The notes beneath the pieces were generated by a model. It was not told where the DNA came from and did not search any database. It worked only from the letters and a program-made list of their open reading frames with translations. A DNA stretch of 40,473 nucleotides from a virus. Both the position numbers and the translations under genes were made by a program. Below, one piece after another: positions 20,278 to 29,364 of this stretch. Location: IMG/VR virus record IMGVR_UViG_3300028025_003050, positions 1 to 40,473 of that record; one strand, written 5' to 3'. Within the stretch, counting starts at the first letter, position 1, and every line of letters starts with the position of its first letter.

Positions 20278-21122
20278 TAGGCAAGGTCTCCGATCAAGGT
20301 CCAGCTATCTGTTCCGAGTTTAACCAAAGTTGCTGCAGACCACTGTGTACGTAACTTGGTGCCAGTTCCGTTAACAGTAACGCCAGTGTCACCGACGACT
20401 GTTACCTGTCCTGCGTCGATTGCTTCAATGTTAATCTGCGCTCCTGTTGGATATGCAACTGAGGCATTAGTTGGCACTGTCAGCGTGATAGCAGAGGCAT
20501 TAGAAAGGGTTACCAGCTTGCCGTTATCTGCAAGCACTGGTGTGTAGGTCGTACCAGTCTGAGCATTGATAGCAAGGTTGACTGCAGATGTACCGATAGT
20601 AGCGCCGTTGATTACTGGAGAAGTCAAGGTCTTGTTAGTTAGAGTATCTGTAGTTGCCTTACCTACCAAAGTATCTGTTGCAGCAGGTAGCGTTAGTGTT
20701 GTAGTACCAGCGATAGCAGTTGCCTGCACTGTGGTAGTTCCAGAGGTTGATCCGCTAAAGCCAAAGGATGATACAGGTGAGGCGTTGTTACGGAAGAAGA
20801 TTAAGTCAGATGATGTCAGTACGTGCTTGACAGATGCACCGGCAGTATGTGATAGGCCAGATACTCCAGCAGTTCCTGTACCTGCCTGACCACGACTGAT
20901 AGTTAGTGTGTCACCAGATACCTGTGTAACGAACACAATTTCTTCGTTAACCGTATCTGCGTCTATCGCAACGGTGAAGATATCTACATTACCTGCAGCC
21001 AGTGTGATACCACCCATTAGAGCTGTAGCGGTACCAGTTGCCACTGTCATAGTAGTAGCAGTTGTGTTGATGCTACTAGCCAGCGTTGTCTCAACGCTAA
21101 TAGAAGAATACTGTCTAGTCAT
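20277..21122 (-). CDS. Tail fibre or appendage protein
   Basis: 281 residues, Thr/Ala/Val-rich and beta-structured. The middle reads GKATTDTLTNKTLTSPVING, a motif frequent in tail fibres of pelagic phages, followed by TPVLADNGKLVTLSNASAIT and LRTQWSAATLVKLG...LIGD. A similar C-terminal module ([12 protein letters not shown]..., [11 protein letters not shown]...) ends the collagen-like protein at 23099, so the two share a terminal domain. It is probably part of the virion appendage. Confidence 0.65.
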   Translation of the reverse strand: MTRQYSSISVETTLASSINTTATTMTVATGTATALMGGITLAAGNVDIFTVAIDADTVNEEIVFVTQVSGDTLTISRGQAGTGTAGVSGLSHTAGASVKHVLTSSDLIFFRNNASPVSSFGFSGSTSGTTTVQATAIAGTTTLTLPAATDTLVGKATTDTLTNKTLTSPVINGATIGTSAVNLAINAQTGTTYTPVLADNGKLVTLSNASAITLTVPTNASVAYPTGAQINIEAIDAGQVTVVGDTGVTVNGTGTKLRTQWSAATLVKLGTDSWTLIGDLA

Positions 21123-21131
21123 TTATCTGCC

Positions 21132-22028
21132 TTACTTTGTGTAGTGGATACGGATTGGGTACTTGTCTTGCAGCTTGAGTGCTTCATCATTAAGTCTCTG
21201 CTGATAAAGAGCAAAGATATAACGAGATGAAGCAACGCCTGCTGTGCTTGGAATCTTGGTATCGTTCAAGTCTGCCTCTGCAGAACTTAGGTTGATACGA
21301 CCAGCGTCTACGTATGAGAGCAACTTGTAGCAAGCGCCAAGGATTACTACTTCAACTGCTGAAACAGGTAGCCCTGTTACGTCAGCAAAGTCATCTGTAT
21401 TGTTATCCAAAGTGTTTGGAGTAGTTGTGTAGTACACCTGTACTGTTCTACCAGGCTGGATATTCTCGTAGATGTTTACTGTGTTTGTTGTGTTAAATGC
21501 TGAAATGTTTGCCATTGGGTCTGCACGCCAACGGTTGATAGGCAGCCATTCAAGGCTTGATCCTGTTGTCTGCCAAGACATATAAAGGATTGACTCTAAA
21601 TCATCAGGCAATGGATATGTTGTCTGGCTTGCATTGAAGGTAAAGGTAGTTGAGGCAACAGCCCATAGTTTAGGATAGAGGCTATTGATAACATCGTTGA
21701 TAGCTTTCTTAATCATTACTCGTGGAAAAGTTGGAGTAAGAGTTACCTGTGCATACTGAGCGTGTGGTGAGGCTGGTGTGTTCTGATAGCCACGACCAAA
21801 GCCTGGAGCTGCATTGAGTGTGCTGCTTGCTTGAGCAAAGTTGTCAATCCAGATAAGTTCATCATCAATTTCAATGATACCTTTAGCAAGGTTAGAACTT
21901 GATCCGATGTTGATAGCAGTAGCAGTAGATGAGATAGCATTGTTGAGATAGGTTATTCTATCTTGGCGCAGGGTGTAACCTGCTAGAGATGAGCGAACCT
22001 CATCTACCATATCGCTAAATGTAGGCAT
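21132..22028 (-). CDS. Probable head-tail adaptor or tail connector protein
   Basis: 298 residues. The N-terminus (FSDMVDEVRSSLAGYTLRQD), a middle helical part (RVMIKKAINDVINSLYPKLW), and a C-terminal helix series (VEVVILGACYKLLSYVDAGR; YIFALYQQRLNDEALKLQ) are consistent with adaptor proteins that join portal to tail. No catalytic motif is visible. The assignment rests on size, order and fold impression only. Confidence 0.5.
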   Translation of the reverse strand: MPTFSDMVDEVRSSLAGYTLRQDRITYLNNAISSTATAINIGSSSNLAKGIIEIDDELIWIDNFAQASSTLNAAPGFGRGYQNTPASPHAQYAQVTLTPTFPRVMIKKAINDVINSLYPKLWAVASTTFTFNASQTTYPLPDDLESILYMSWQTTGSSLEWLPINRWRADPMANISAFNTTNTVNIYENIQPGRTVQVYYTTTPNTLDNNTDDFADVTGLPVSAVEVVILGACYKLLSYVDAGRINLSSAEADLNDTKIPSTAGVASSRYIFALYQQRLNDEALKLQDKYPIRIHYTK

Positions 22029-23089
22029 TATTTCCTTTCATACCAGCCATCTCCCCATAGAGTTAGCAGTCGTGCAAAGTATTGTTCGTATTGTGGTGCA
22101 ATAGCATCTAGGGAATACAGCCCTACTGCTCTCTTATGTATTGCTACTGGGTCTAAGTCCTTAACCCATTCTGTTGCTACTGCAAATTCCATTGCATTTC
22201 TGCAACGGTATCCAGTAACTCCATTGGGATTAGTTTCCGTGAACGCTCCCCAGTCTGTAGTAATCGTTGGAGTACCACAGGCTTGTGCTTCGATAACTAC
22301 ATTTCCAAAAGGTTCTATGTAAAGCGTTGGGGCAAATAGAGCAATAGCGCCACCCATCAGCTTTGCTCGTTCTTCTGCCTTGACTGGCCCTATCCATTCG
22401 CCGTACTCAATCTTTGGATTGTTACCTGGACCTGCCATAATTAACTTAAGACCTAGTTCTTTACAGACGTGCTGTGCTACAACTAAACCTTTGCGGTCTA
22501 CCATACGTCCTACATACAGGTAGTAATCTTCTTTCTTCTCCTGCAACGGAAACATCTCTGGTTCTAGGTAACCAGGAATTACCGCATCATAGAAGTTACC
22601 ATCTACCGATGTTGGATCCTTATACATTGCATAGATACTGTGCATCCAAGCGTATGATTCAAAGACCTTGTACTTGCTAAATACTCCACCGTAGCCAATA
22701 CCAAACTCTACGCTCATATACTCTGGGTAAGCATCTGCAATGGGTTTCTGTGAATAGCCACCGATAAGACAGATAAAGTCTTTCTGTTGCAGGCGCTTGC
22801 CTAGTTCTTTGATAGCGTTGCCGTTAAATATCTGCCAATGCGGTAGTGCATTATCAAAGGCAGCTTCGGTGTAATGCTTACCGTCTAGCGCTTCGTCCTG
22901 CTGTTCTTTAGTGATACAGGTAATTAACTCATCACAAGGTGCTTCGTTCTCATCACCGGCATAAAGGTAGACCGTATGGCCTAGACCTTTCATCATCATA
23001 CAAAAGCGTCTTACCTTTTCGGTATAAGCGCAGTTGACATAATCTTTAGTTGTTTGTGTATGGGGCAGACTGATAACGTGGAATCTCAT
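22028..23089 (-). CDS. GT4-type glycosyltransferase in virion module
   Basis: 353 residues with the two-domain GT-B layout. The C-terminal domain shows YYLYVGRMVDRKGLVVAQHV (donor-domain start), KLIMAGPG, and the E-x7-E region EPFGNVVIEAQACGTPTITT that binds the nucleotide sugar in family GT4 retaining transferases. It would transfer a sugar from a nucleotide or related donor. It lies between fibre genes, so virion or fibre glycosylation, or host surface modification, are plausible. TAATG links it to the next gene. Confidence 0.8.
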   Translation of the reverse strand: MRFHVISLPHTQTTKDYVNCAYTEKVRRFCMMMKGLGHTVYLYAGDENEAPCDELITCITKEQQDEALDGKHYTEAAFDNALPHWQIFNGNAIKELGKRLQQKDFICLIGGYSQKPIADAYPEYMSVEFGIGYGGVFSKYKVFESYAWMHSIYAMYKDPTSVDGNFYDAVIPGYLEPEMFPLQEKKEDYYLYVGRMVDRKGLVVAQHVCKELGLKLIMAGPGNNPKIEYGEWIGPVKAEERAKLMGGAIALFAPTLYIEPFGNVVIEAQACGTPTITTDWGAFTETNPNGVTGYRCRNAMEFAVATEWVKDLDPVAIHKRAVGLYSLDAIAPQYEQYFARLLTLWGDGWYERK

Positions 23090-23098
23090 AGTTCGAGA

Positions 23099-24506
<1,408 letters not shown>

Positions 24507-24510
<4 letters not shown>

Positions 24511-24791
24511 TCAGAGACTCCTCTAAGAGCCTGCGCTGCAGGTAACTGAAAAGTACCAGCGATGAGGTTACATACGCCGTTATAGTCAAGACGATTACTA
24601 CTGGTCGTCCCCGCAATCGCATTCAATACTCCTACTGTGTCTGTTAAGTTTGTACTTACTGAACGTGCTACCGCCCATTGACGGGCAGCAAGCGCTTCAT
24701 CCACCATCTCACTTGGTGCTCGATAGGTGCCACCATTAGCGAGACGATTGAGTTCATCTAATAGCGTTGTGCCGTATGTTCCTAGTGCCAC
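24507..24791 (-). CDS. Hypothetical virion-module protein (94 aa)
   Basis: 94 residues, largely helical (TTLLDELNRLANGGTY; MVDEALAARQWAV). No signature is recognised. It joins the Lys-rich miniprotein cluster to the fibre genes and ends in a GTGA overlap. A connector or completion role is possible but unsupported. Confidence 0.5.
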
Positions 24792-24801
24792 CTATGTCTC
24801 C

Positions 24802-24963
24802 TTACTTCTTTTTGCGAGCTGCTGCAGCGTTATCTATCAGGTTTGGATAAGGCCGTCCTGCTGCCTTAGCCGCTGCCCTTGCTGCTGCTTTTTGTGCTGG
24901 CGTTAATGTCTTTGACTTTGCTTTGGGATTCTTCTTATCCCAGAATGCTACTTTCTTTTTCAT
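24802..24963 (-). CDS. Lys/Ala-rich basic miniprotein (53 aa)
   Basis: 53 residues starting in an ATGA overlap: KKKVAFWDKKNPKAKSK, then an Ala-rich helix and a Lys tail. No acid residues except three Asp. It is the first of several adjacent tiny basic genes and could bind packaged DNA or RNA. No family name can be given with certainty. Confidence 0.6.
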   Translation of the reverse strand: MKKKVAFWDKKNPKAKSKTLTPAQKAAARAAAKAAGRPYPNLIDNAAAARKKK

Positions 24964-25238
24964 TTGCAACTACAATCCCAAGCACGAAGTGACTTGTTTA
25001 TTCTTGAGTTCGGATCTTTAGCAGTTTTGCTAGAAGTATTCTTTGCCTTCATTCCACACATACGACCACAGAAAGACTTGCGTCGTCCTGCAGCCTTGGG
25101 TGACTTGGCAGCCTCAGCCTTTTTAACTGGAGGCTTAAGGTTCATCCCCTGCGCTTTAGCAGAGGCACGACCCTTTGCATTGAGGCCACCCTTTGGGTTC
25201 TTGCCCTCTGCTCTTTGCCACGCTGGAGACTTAGCCAT
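24960..25238 (-). CDS. DUF6321-like basic protein (92 aa)
   Basis: 92 residues: SPAWQRAEGKNPKGGLNAKG, then LKPPVKK, GRRKSFCGRMCGM, and SRINKSLRAW. This order matches, from memory, DUF6321, a small protein widely seen in cyanophages and pelagiphages and of unknown function. Five Cys residues near the end could bind metal. Neighbouring genes are also small and basic. Confidence 0.65.
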   Translation of the reverse strand: MAKSPAWQRAEGKNPKGGLNAKGRASAKAQGMNLKPPVKKAEAAKSPKAAGRRKSFCGRMCGMKAKNTSSKTAKDPNSRINKSLRAWDCSCK

Positions 25239-25409
25239 TTACTTCTTCTTACCCATTTTCTTCTTAGACATCTTTGCCTCTGATAGTGCAATAGCAACTG
25301 CTTGCTTCTTGCCTTTAACTACTGGGCCTTTCTTGCCAGAGTGAAGTGTTCCACCCTTGAACTCACGCATTACTTTAGCAATCTTTGCTTTCTTGGCTGC
25401 CTTGTTCAT
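25239..25409 (-). CDS. DUF6496-like basic protein (56 aa)
   Basis: 56 residues: KVMREFKGGTLHSGKKGPVV, then KKQAVAIALSEAKMSKKK and a Lys tail. The 'KVM.EFK.G.L.SG...V..RKQA.AIALSEA' order matches DUF6496, common in aquatic phages. Function unknown. Coupled by TAATG to the tiny Cys-rich gene upstream. Confidence 0.65.
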   Translation of the reverse strand: MNKAAKKAKIAKVMREFKGGTLHSGKKGPVVKGKKQAVAIALSEAKMSKKKMGKKK

Positions 25410-25486
25410 TAGCACTTACACGCTTTCTTTGACTTACCGCACTTCTTGCACATTCCTGCCATAGGCTTCTTCTTGGTCATTGCCAT
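25409..25486 (-). CDS. 25-residue Cys/Lys zinc-knuckle peptide
   Basis: Starts and stops at TAATG junctions (25486 and 25409). The 25 residues hold CKKCGKSKKACKC, four Cys in C-x2-C-x6-C-x-C spacing, amid Lys. This is the layout of a minimal zinc knuckle. Coupling on both sides is the best evidence for translation. Confidence 0.5.
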   Translation of the reverse strand: MAMTKKKPMAGMCKKCGKSKKACKC

Positions 25487-25629
25487 TACTTTGCTGCCTT
25501 TCCCATTGCTCCGGTTTGTAGTGATTCGTAAGTTGAATACTTCATAGCGCCTGCATACTGCTTATCAGGTGTTGGGTACTTGGTAATGTACTCTTCTGAT
25601 TCCATTTCCATCTCTGGGTAGTTTTCCAT
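25486..25629 (-). CDS. Small hypothetical protein (47 aa)
   Basis: 47 residues: an acidic start (ENYPEMEMESEE), then YITKYPTPDKQYAGAMKYST, ending basic. A spaced AAGGAGC upstream is an acceptable ribosome site. No family is recognised. It lies within the run of miniprotein genes between capsid and fibre modules. Confidence 0.55.
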   Translation of the reverse strand: MENYPEMEMESEEYITKYPTPDKQYAGAMKYSTYESLQTGAMGKAAK

Positions 25630-25639
25630 TTTTTGCTCC

Positions 25640-25906
25640 TTAGTTCTTGAAGGTCATTGCAATACCATCGAAAGCCTTACCAGCTTCGTTGGAAAGTTTA
25701 ACTGCTGCATCTATATCTTTACTCTTTGTTGAACGTGGTTCTATGCCCTGCCTTGTTGCGTCATAATAAGACTGCAACTCTTTGTCGTGCTGCTTGGCGG
25801 TAGGAATACCGTTACCTCGTAGAGATACTTCGTTAACTTGTAGTCCTAGAACCTTGCATCCAAAGCAACTGTCTACTGGTTCTGGATGATCTTCCCAATG
25901 CTTCAT
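25640..25906 (-). CDS. Small conserved-type virion-module protein (88 aa)
   Basis: The start at 25906 (MKHWEDHPEPVDSCFGCKV) uses an ATGA overlap with the gene before and is preferred to the longer GTG form at 25921. The CFGC pair and GLQVNEVSLRGNGIPT are features I recall from an uncharacterised protein found next to capsid genes in actinobacteriophages. It may bind zinc. No enzymatic motif is visible. Confidence 0.6.
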   Translation of the reverse strand: MKHWEDHPEPVDSCFGCKVLGLQVNEVSLRGNGIPTAKQHDKELQSYYDATRQGIEPRSTKSKDIDAAVKLSNEAGKAFDGIAMTFKN

Positions 25907-26226
25907 ACCTCGGTTAACCAACTTCCATATCCGGCATCAATAAGGACCTGTGCTTGGTAATCACTAAGTGTGTACTCGTGACCGCCAAGGAAATAAAAAC
26001 TAGCTGCAGCCAAGTCATCTTGGCTAGGAGTCAAGGTTGCTACAACGTTAGTACCGTTGACGATAAGCGTCTGACCACGTGGGATATCTGTCATACTGGG
26101 AGCAATAGCTCCATCAATAGTTCCGCCATTGAGACGGCGACCAGCAAGGCGTGAGTACTTGCTGTACTCGTCATAGCCTGCTCCCCAAGTTTGCCACTGG
26201 TAGGGAGTCGTCAATGTGTATGTCAT
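25903..26226 (-). CDS. Hypothetical head-associated protein (107 aa)
   Basis: ATG at 26226 follows AAAGG with correct spacing; a start two codons earlier is less likely. The protein has an aromatic-rich start (QWQTWGAGYDEYSKYSRL), a central beta part (GQTLIVNGTNVVATLTPS) and a conserved-looking end (ASFYFLGGHEYTLSDYQAQ). It lies immediately downstream of the major capsid gene and may be a head completion or decoration protein. Confidence 0.55.
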   Translation of the reverse strand: MTYTLTTPYQWQTWGAGYDEYSKYSRLAGRRLNGGTIDGAIAPSMTDIPRGQTLIVNGTNVVATLTPSQDDLAAASFYFLGGHEYTLSDYQAQVLIDAGYGSWLTEV

Positions 26227-26245
26227 ATCCAACCTTTCATAAGTA

Positions 26246-26273
26246 GCAGAGGTGGGTTTGACCCCACCCCTGC
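26246..26273 (-). terminator. Hairpin after major capsid gene
   Basis: GCAGAGGTGGG (26246-26256) pairs with CCCACCCCTGC (26263-26273), 11 positions with one A-C mismatch and a six-base loop. It lies just past the capsid stop codon. No T-run follows in the leftward direction, so it probably acts as an attenuator or RNA-stabilising element that keeps capsid mRNA abundant relative to downstream genes. Confidence 0.45.
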
Positions 26274-26289
26274 CGTTGCACTAGCGGAA

Positions 26290-27468
26290 TTATCCGTTTG
26301 TTGCTGCAGACTCAATGCGATAGAGCGCTGCTTCACGGAGGCGTGCAAAGCCACCGAAGTAGTACCAACCGATTGTGCGGAAACGACGGAGTGCGTCAAT
26401 CTCTGGACCGATAACGGTTGAGATGTCTGCTGCCTGTGCTTCAGCCAATGCTTCACGACCTGCGACGATTGCGCGGTAGTTGTTGGTAAATGTAACTGTA
26501 CCTGTATCTGCGCTTGACACGTTTGATGTTGTCACTGCGTATGTGAAGGTAGTTGTTGTTGGAACAGATGCGATTGTAAATGTTCCGTTTACAGTTGTGT
26601 TTGTTACAGCAGCAACTGTTACGACCTGGCCTACGCCAAGACCGTGAGCAACTGCTGTTGTGATTGTTGCTACGTTTGTAGCCACTGCTGTGTTTGTGAT
26701 TGCAACTGTAGGTGTGATACCTGTAGCGAGCTTAAGACCGTTAAGAACACGTGGTGTCTCAACAACGAAAGCGCCTTCGATAACGCCTACTGCACCAGCA
26801 ACAAACGGAGTACGATCTACGTACTTTGAGAGTTCCTGGAATCCGCCTGTACCAGTCTCAGCGCGGAGGTCTGCTGACTGACGTGGGTGGAGGTATGCTG
26901 CATAGAGTTCACCCATACGAGGCAATGCCTTGTTTGTACGTAGTGAAACAACAGCGTTGCGGATATCCGCTACTGTCATTGTGTCTACTGGTAGAACTGT
27001 TGCAGATGAAGTTGGAGCAGAACCTGATGGACCGTTTGAGTAGATTGCGTTAGTTCCTGCTGAGAGAACCTGTCCTACTACGTTGTCGATTGAGTCTGCT
27101 GCGTTGTACGCGATGATGTCAGCAAGAGCTGAATCAACGTCGTTGAAAGAAGTTAGGTTTAGCTTCTTTGTTGTTGTAACTGCTGAACCGTATTCGTTCA
27201 GTGTTACTGTAACCTGTGAAGGGTTACCTAGTGCGATGCTTGAAACATCTGAAGATTCTGTCAATGTAGATGTAGCTTGTGCTAAATCTGAGTAGATTGA
27301 GAATACAACTGATGATCCTGGCATTGCCTGCTGTACTGGCTTAACATCTGCAAGTGAGCGCATAACAGGAATGGAGCGAAGCGCCATTCTTACATACTGG
27401 TCGTATGCTGCTTGTACTAGGTTGCTGATGCTAGACGTAGTAGTGGGGGTACCTGTTGGGATAGCCAT
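26290..27468 (-). CDS. Major capsid protein with inserted domain
   Basis: 392 residues. The N-terminal arm and core (VMRSLADVKPVQQAMPGSSV; TKKLNLTSFNDVDSALADII; LYAAYLHPRQSADL; GVIEGAFVVETPRV) and the end (YRAIVAGREALAEAQ, IGWYYFGGFARLREAAL) are consistent with an HK97-fold capsid. Residues about 253-329 interrupt the core with a beta-rich Thr/Val domain (AHGLGVGQVVTVA; NGTFTIASVPTTTTFTY) typical of Ig-like insertions that project from the capsid surface. It follows the scaffold gene, the usual order. Confidence 0.8.
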   Translation of the reverse strand: MAIPTGTPTTTSSISNLVQAAYDQYVRMALRSIPVMRSLADVKPVQQAMPGSSVVFSIYSDLAQATSTLTESSDVSSIALGNPSQVTVTLNEYGSAVTTTKKLNLTSFNDVDSALADIIAYNAADSIDNVVGQVLSAGTNAIYSNGPSGSAPTSSATVLPVDTMTVADIRNAVVSLRTNKALPRMGELYAAYLHPRQSADLRAETGTGGFQELSKYVDRTPFVAGAVGVIEGAFVVETPRVLNGLKLATGITPTVAITNTAVATNVATITTAVAHGLGVGQVVTVAAVTNTTVNGTFTIASVPTTTTFTYAVTTSNVSSADTGTVTFTNNYRAIVAGREALAEAQAADISTVIGPEIDALRRFRTIGWYYFGGFARLREAALYRIESAATNG

Positions 27469-27498
27469 TGAGGTCTAGCCTTTCTGTTTAGGGTTGGA

Positions 27499-27975
27499 TT
27501 AGAGTCCAGACAATCTAATGACTTCATCCAACTCTTCACGGCTATTTGTATTAAGAAGTTTTTGCATAATATCTGCATTGTGTTCTGGCGCTGCGCCTGA
27601 ATCTGCAGTATTAGTCATTCTCTTATACGCTGCCGCTTGAGCGGGATCTACATTAGGTGTTGACTGGGGTTGGCTAGCTTCAAAGCCGAATACATCGGCA
27701 TAGTCGTCTAGCCATTTAGACAAAGACTCTTCAGTTGGGTCAATGTCCTGCGGAATAAATGAAGCAATTTTGCTATTTACCCCGCGAGTTGCGAGGACAT
27801 CCTTAATTGCTCGTTCGCGCTGGCCTTTGCTTAGGTTTTCAAACTGAGAGCGAAGCTCCTGTAGTTCTTTATCCTTTTGCTTTGCAGCCTTGCGTAGTTG
27901 CTTTACAAGGTCATTAGACTGTGAAGATTCCGTTGTGAAATCGTCGTCGTCATCCTCGTACTCGTAATTGGACAT
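27499..27975 (-). CDS. Probable scaffold protein
   Basis: 158 residues. An acidic N-terminus (YEYEDDDDDFTTESSQ), a coiled coil (LVKQLRKAAKQKDKELQELR), a central helical part and a C-terminal helix. This charge pattern and size, directly upstream of the capsid gene, are typical of scaffolds that are expelled or degraded during head assembly. No protease gene is next to it; the HslV-like peptidase at 10167 lies far away. The assignment is by position and composition. Confidence 0.65.
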   Translation of the reverse strand: MSNYEYEDDDDDFTTESSQSNDLVKQLRKAAKQKDKELQELRSQFENLSKGQRERAIKDVLATRGVNSKIASFIPQDIDPTEESLSKWLDDYADVFGFEASQPQSTPNVDPAQAAAYKRMTNTADSGAAPEHNADIMQKLLNTNSREELDEVIRLSGL

Positions 27976-27993
27976 ATGTCCTTCTCCCTATCA

Positions 27994-28065
27994 TTAGTTG
28001 ATTACGCCAGCCTCATACTCCAATGGGGATTGGGTATGGCTCTGACTCCTGGTAATTGTTGTCAC
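27994..28065 (-). CDS. Possible 23-residue peptide
   Basis: A GTG at 28065 opens a 23-codon ORF (TTITRSQSHTQSPLEYEAGV...) ending just ahead of the scaffold ribosome site. A CCACTAG/CTAGTGG hairpin lies at once upstream. There is no convincing ribosome site, so this may be a chance ORF in a 123-base intergenic stretch. Confidence 0.25.
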   Translation of the reverse strand: MTTITRSQSHTQSPLEYEAGVIN

Positions 28066-28066
28066 T

Positions 28067-28090
28067 CCACTAGGCCAGTCGTTCTAGTGG
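28067..28090 (-). terminator. Hairpin before scaffold gene
   Basis: CCACTAG (28067-28073) pairs perfectly with CTAGTGG (28084-28090) across a ten-base loop, just past the stop of the 420-aa gene. No T-run follows. It could separate internal-protein from scaffold/capsid transcription or protect the capsid mRNA 5' end. Confidence 0.35.
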
Positions 28091-28098
28091 CAGGTCTG

Positions 28099-29361
28099 TT
28101 ATATACCGCCTGCGCGGTCTCTTGCTAGCGCTCCGCTAGTAAGTCCTGTCTGACCACCGAAGGTGGCCTTCTCAAGTCCAGTAACTTTCTGACGCTGTTT
28201 GCGTGCTTCCTGTTGTCCTGAAAGTTTAAATACTTCTGACTCTGCAGTGGTCTGGGTGTATGGATCTTGCTTGTATATTGCAGCAAGTTCTGAACCACGT
28301 TGCAGTCCAGCACCGATTGAGGCATAACCTTCAGTAGCTGCGGCCTTATCAATACCAGCGTTGCGAAGTTCTTCAGCACGAGTCATTCCTGTTGTAAGTC
28401 CGGCTTGAAGCGCTGCTCCACCAATCTCAGCAGCAGTTACCTTACGCTTAATATCCTCAAGACCCTTTGTTGGATCAAGTGTATAAGCCAAGATATCGCC
28501 ATTAGTAATATCAGGATAGAATTGCTTAAGTGCTTTAGATACTTCTGGATTGGCGTTAATAACACGCTTCTGTGCTGTAGAGATTCTATCTTCTAACTCC
28601 ACTGCGGAGACATCTCCAGCAATAAACTTATCAAATCCTACCTGCTTGCCGGTGGCATCTTTTGTATAGTATGAAGCTGGCAATCCGTAGTTACGCATAA
28701 CTTCCTGGTATTGGTCTTCAAGCCTAATATATTCAGCAGGGCTTAATGCTCTTAGTCCTGCTTTAATGCGCTCTTCGTTTGCCTTAAATCTAGTCTTGTA
28801 AGCATCTGTTTGAGAAAGAGCCAAACGAATAGAATCTGCGTCATCAATGCCACCTACGAATATATCAGTAAGTGGTTTGATAAGGCTATCTAAGCCAAGG
28901 TTTTTAAGTTCAAGAGTGATTAAATCAAATGCAGAAGTATTCTTTTCTTTAGGACCTGGGCCACCTACAGTTTCTGTAGTTCCATCACTGTATGTAAGAG
29001 TTACGCTTCCATCAGAGTTAACCTTTTTGTTTGTTACTGTTTTTTCAGTTGTTTTTTCTGCTGTAGGTGCAACATAGTTTGGTGACGTTTTACTAAATGC
29101 TTTTAAACGAGCATCAGATTCAGCAATGCGTGCGTCTTCAGCCGCTGAAGCAGTACTTGCTTGCCCAAATGGAGTTCCTAACTCTGTTGCTGCAGCTGAA
29201 CCTGCTTGTCCGAATGGTGTACCGGCAGCTTGTGCCGCAGCTGAGCCTGCTTGACCGAATGGTGTAGCGCTAGGTGCGACTTTAGGCATAGTGCTCTTAG
29301 GCTTGTATCCTGCAGGTGCGCCACCGATTGTGACAGTAGGTTCTAATTTAGGTTTAGCCAT
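28099..29361 (-). CDS. Virion protein with N-terminal TPFGQAG repeats
   Basis: 420 residues. Three tandem 15-residue units beginning TPFGQA (about residues 32-46, 47-61, 62-76) form a flexible N-terminus. The rest is a long helical protein (RLALSQTDAYKTRFKANEER; SPAEYIRLEDQYQEVM; ELRNAGIDKAAATEGYASI) ending in a Gly/Thr-rich stretch. It stands third among proteins between portal and scaffold, where podoviruses carry internal core or ejection proteins. It may travel inside the capsid. Confidence 0.6.
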   Translation of the reverse strand: MAKPKLEPTVTIGGAPAGYKPKSTMPKVAPSATPFGQAGSAAAQAAGTPFGQAGSAAATELGTPFGQASTASAAEDARIAESDARLKAFSKTSPNYVAPTAEKTTEKTVTNKKVNSDGSVTLTYSDGTTETVGGPGPKEKNTSAFDLITLELKNLGLDSLIKPLTDIFVGGIDDADSIRLALSQTDAYKTRFKANEERIKAGLRALSPAEYIRLEDQYQEVMRNYGLPASYYTKDATGKQVGFDKFIAGDVSAVELEDRISTAQKRVINANPEVSKALKQFYPDITNGDILAYTLDPTKGLEDIKRKVTAAEIGGAALQAGLTTGMTRAEELRNAGIDKAAATEGYASIGAGLQRGSELAAIYKQDPYTQTTAESEVFKLSGQQEARKQRQKVTGLEKATFGGQTGLTSGALARDRAGGI

Positions 29362-29364
29362 CGT

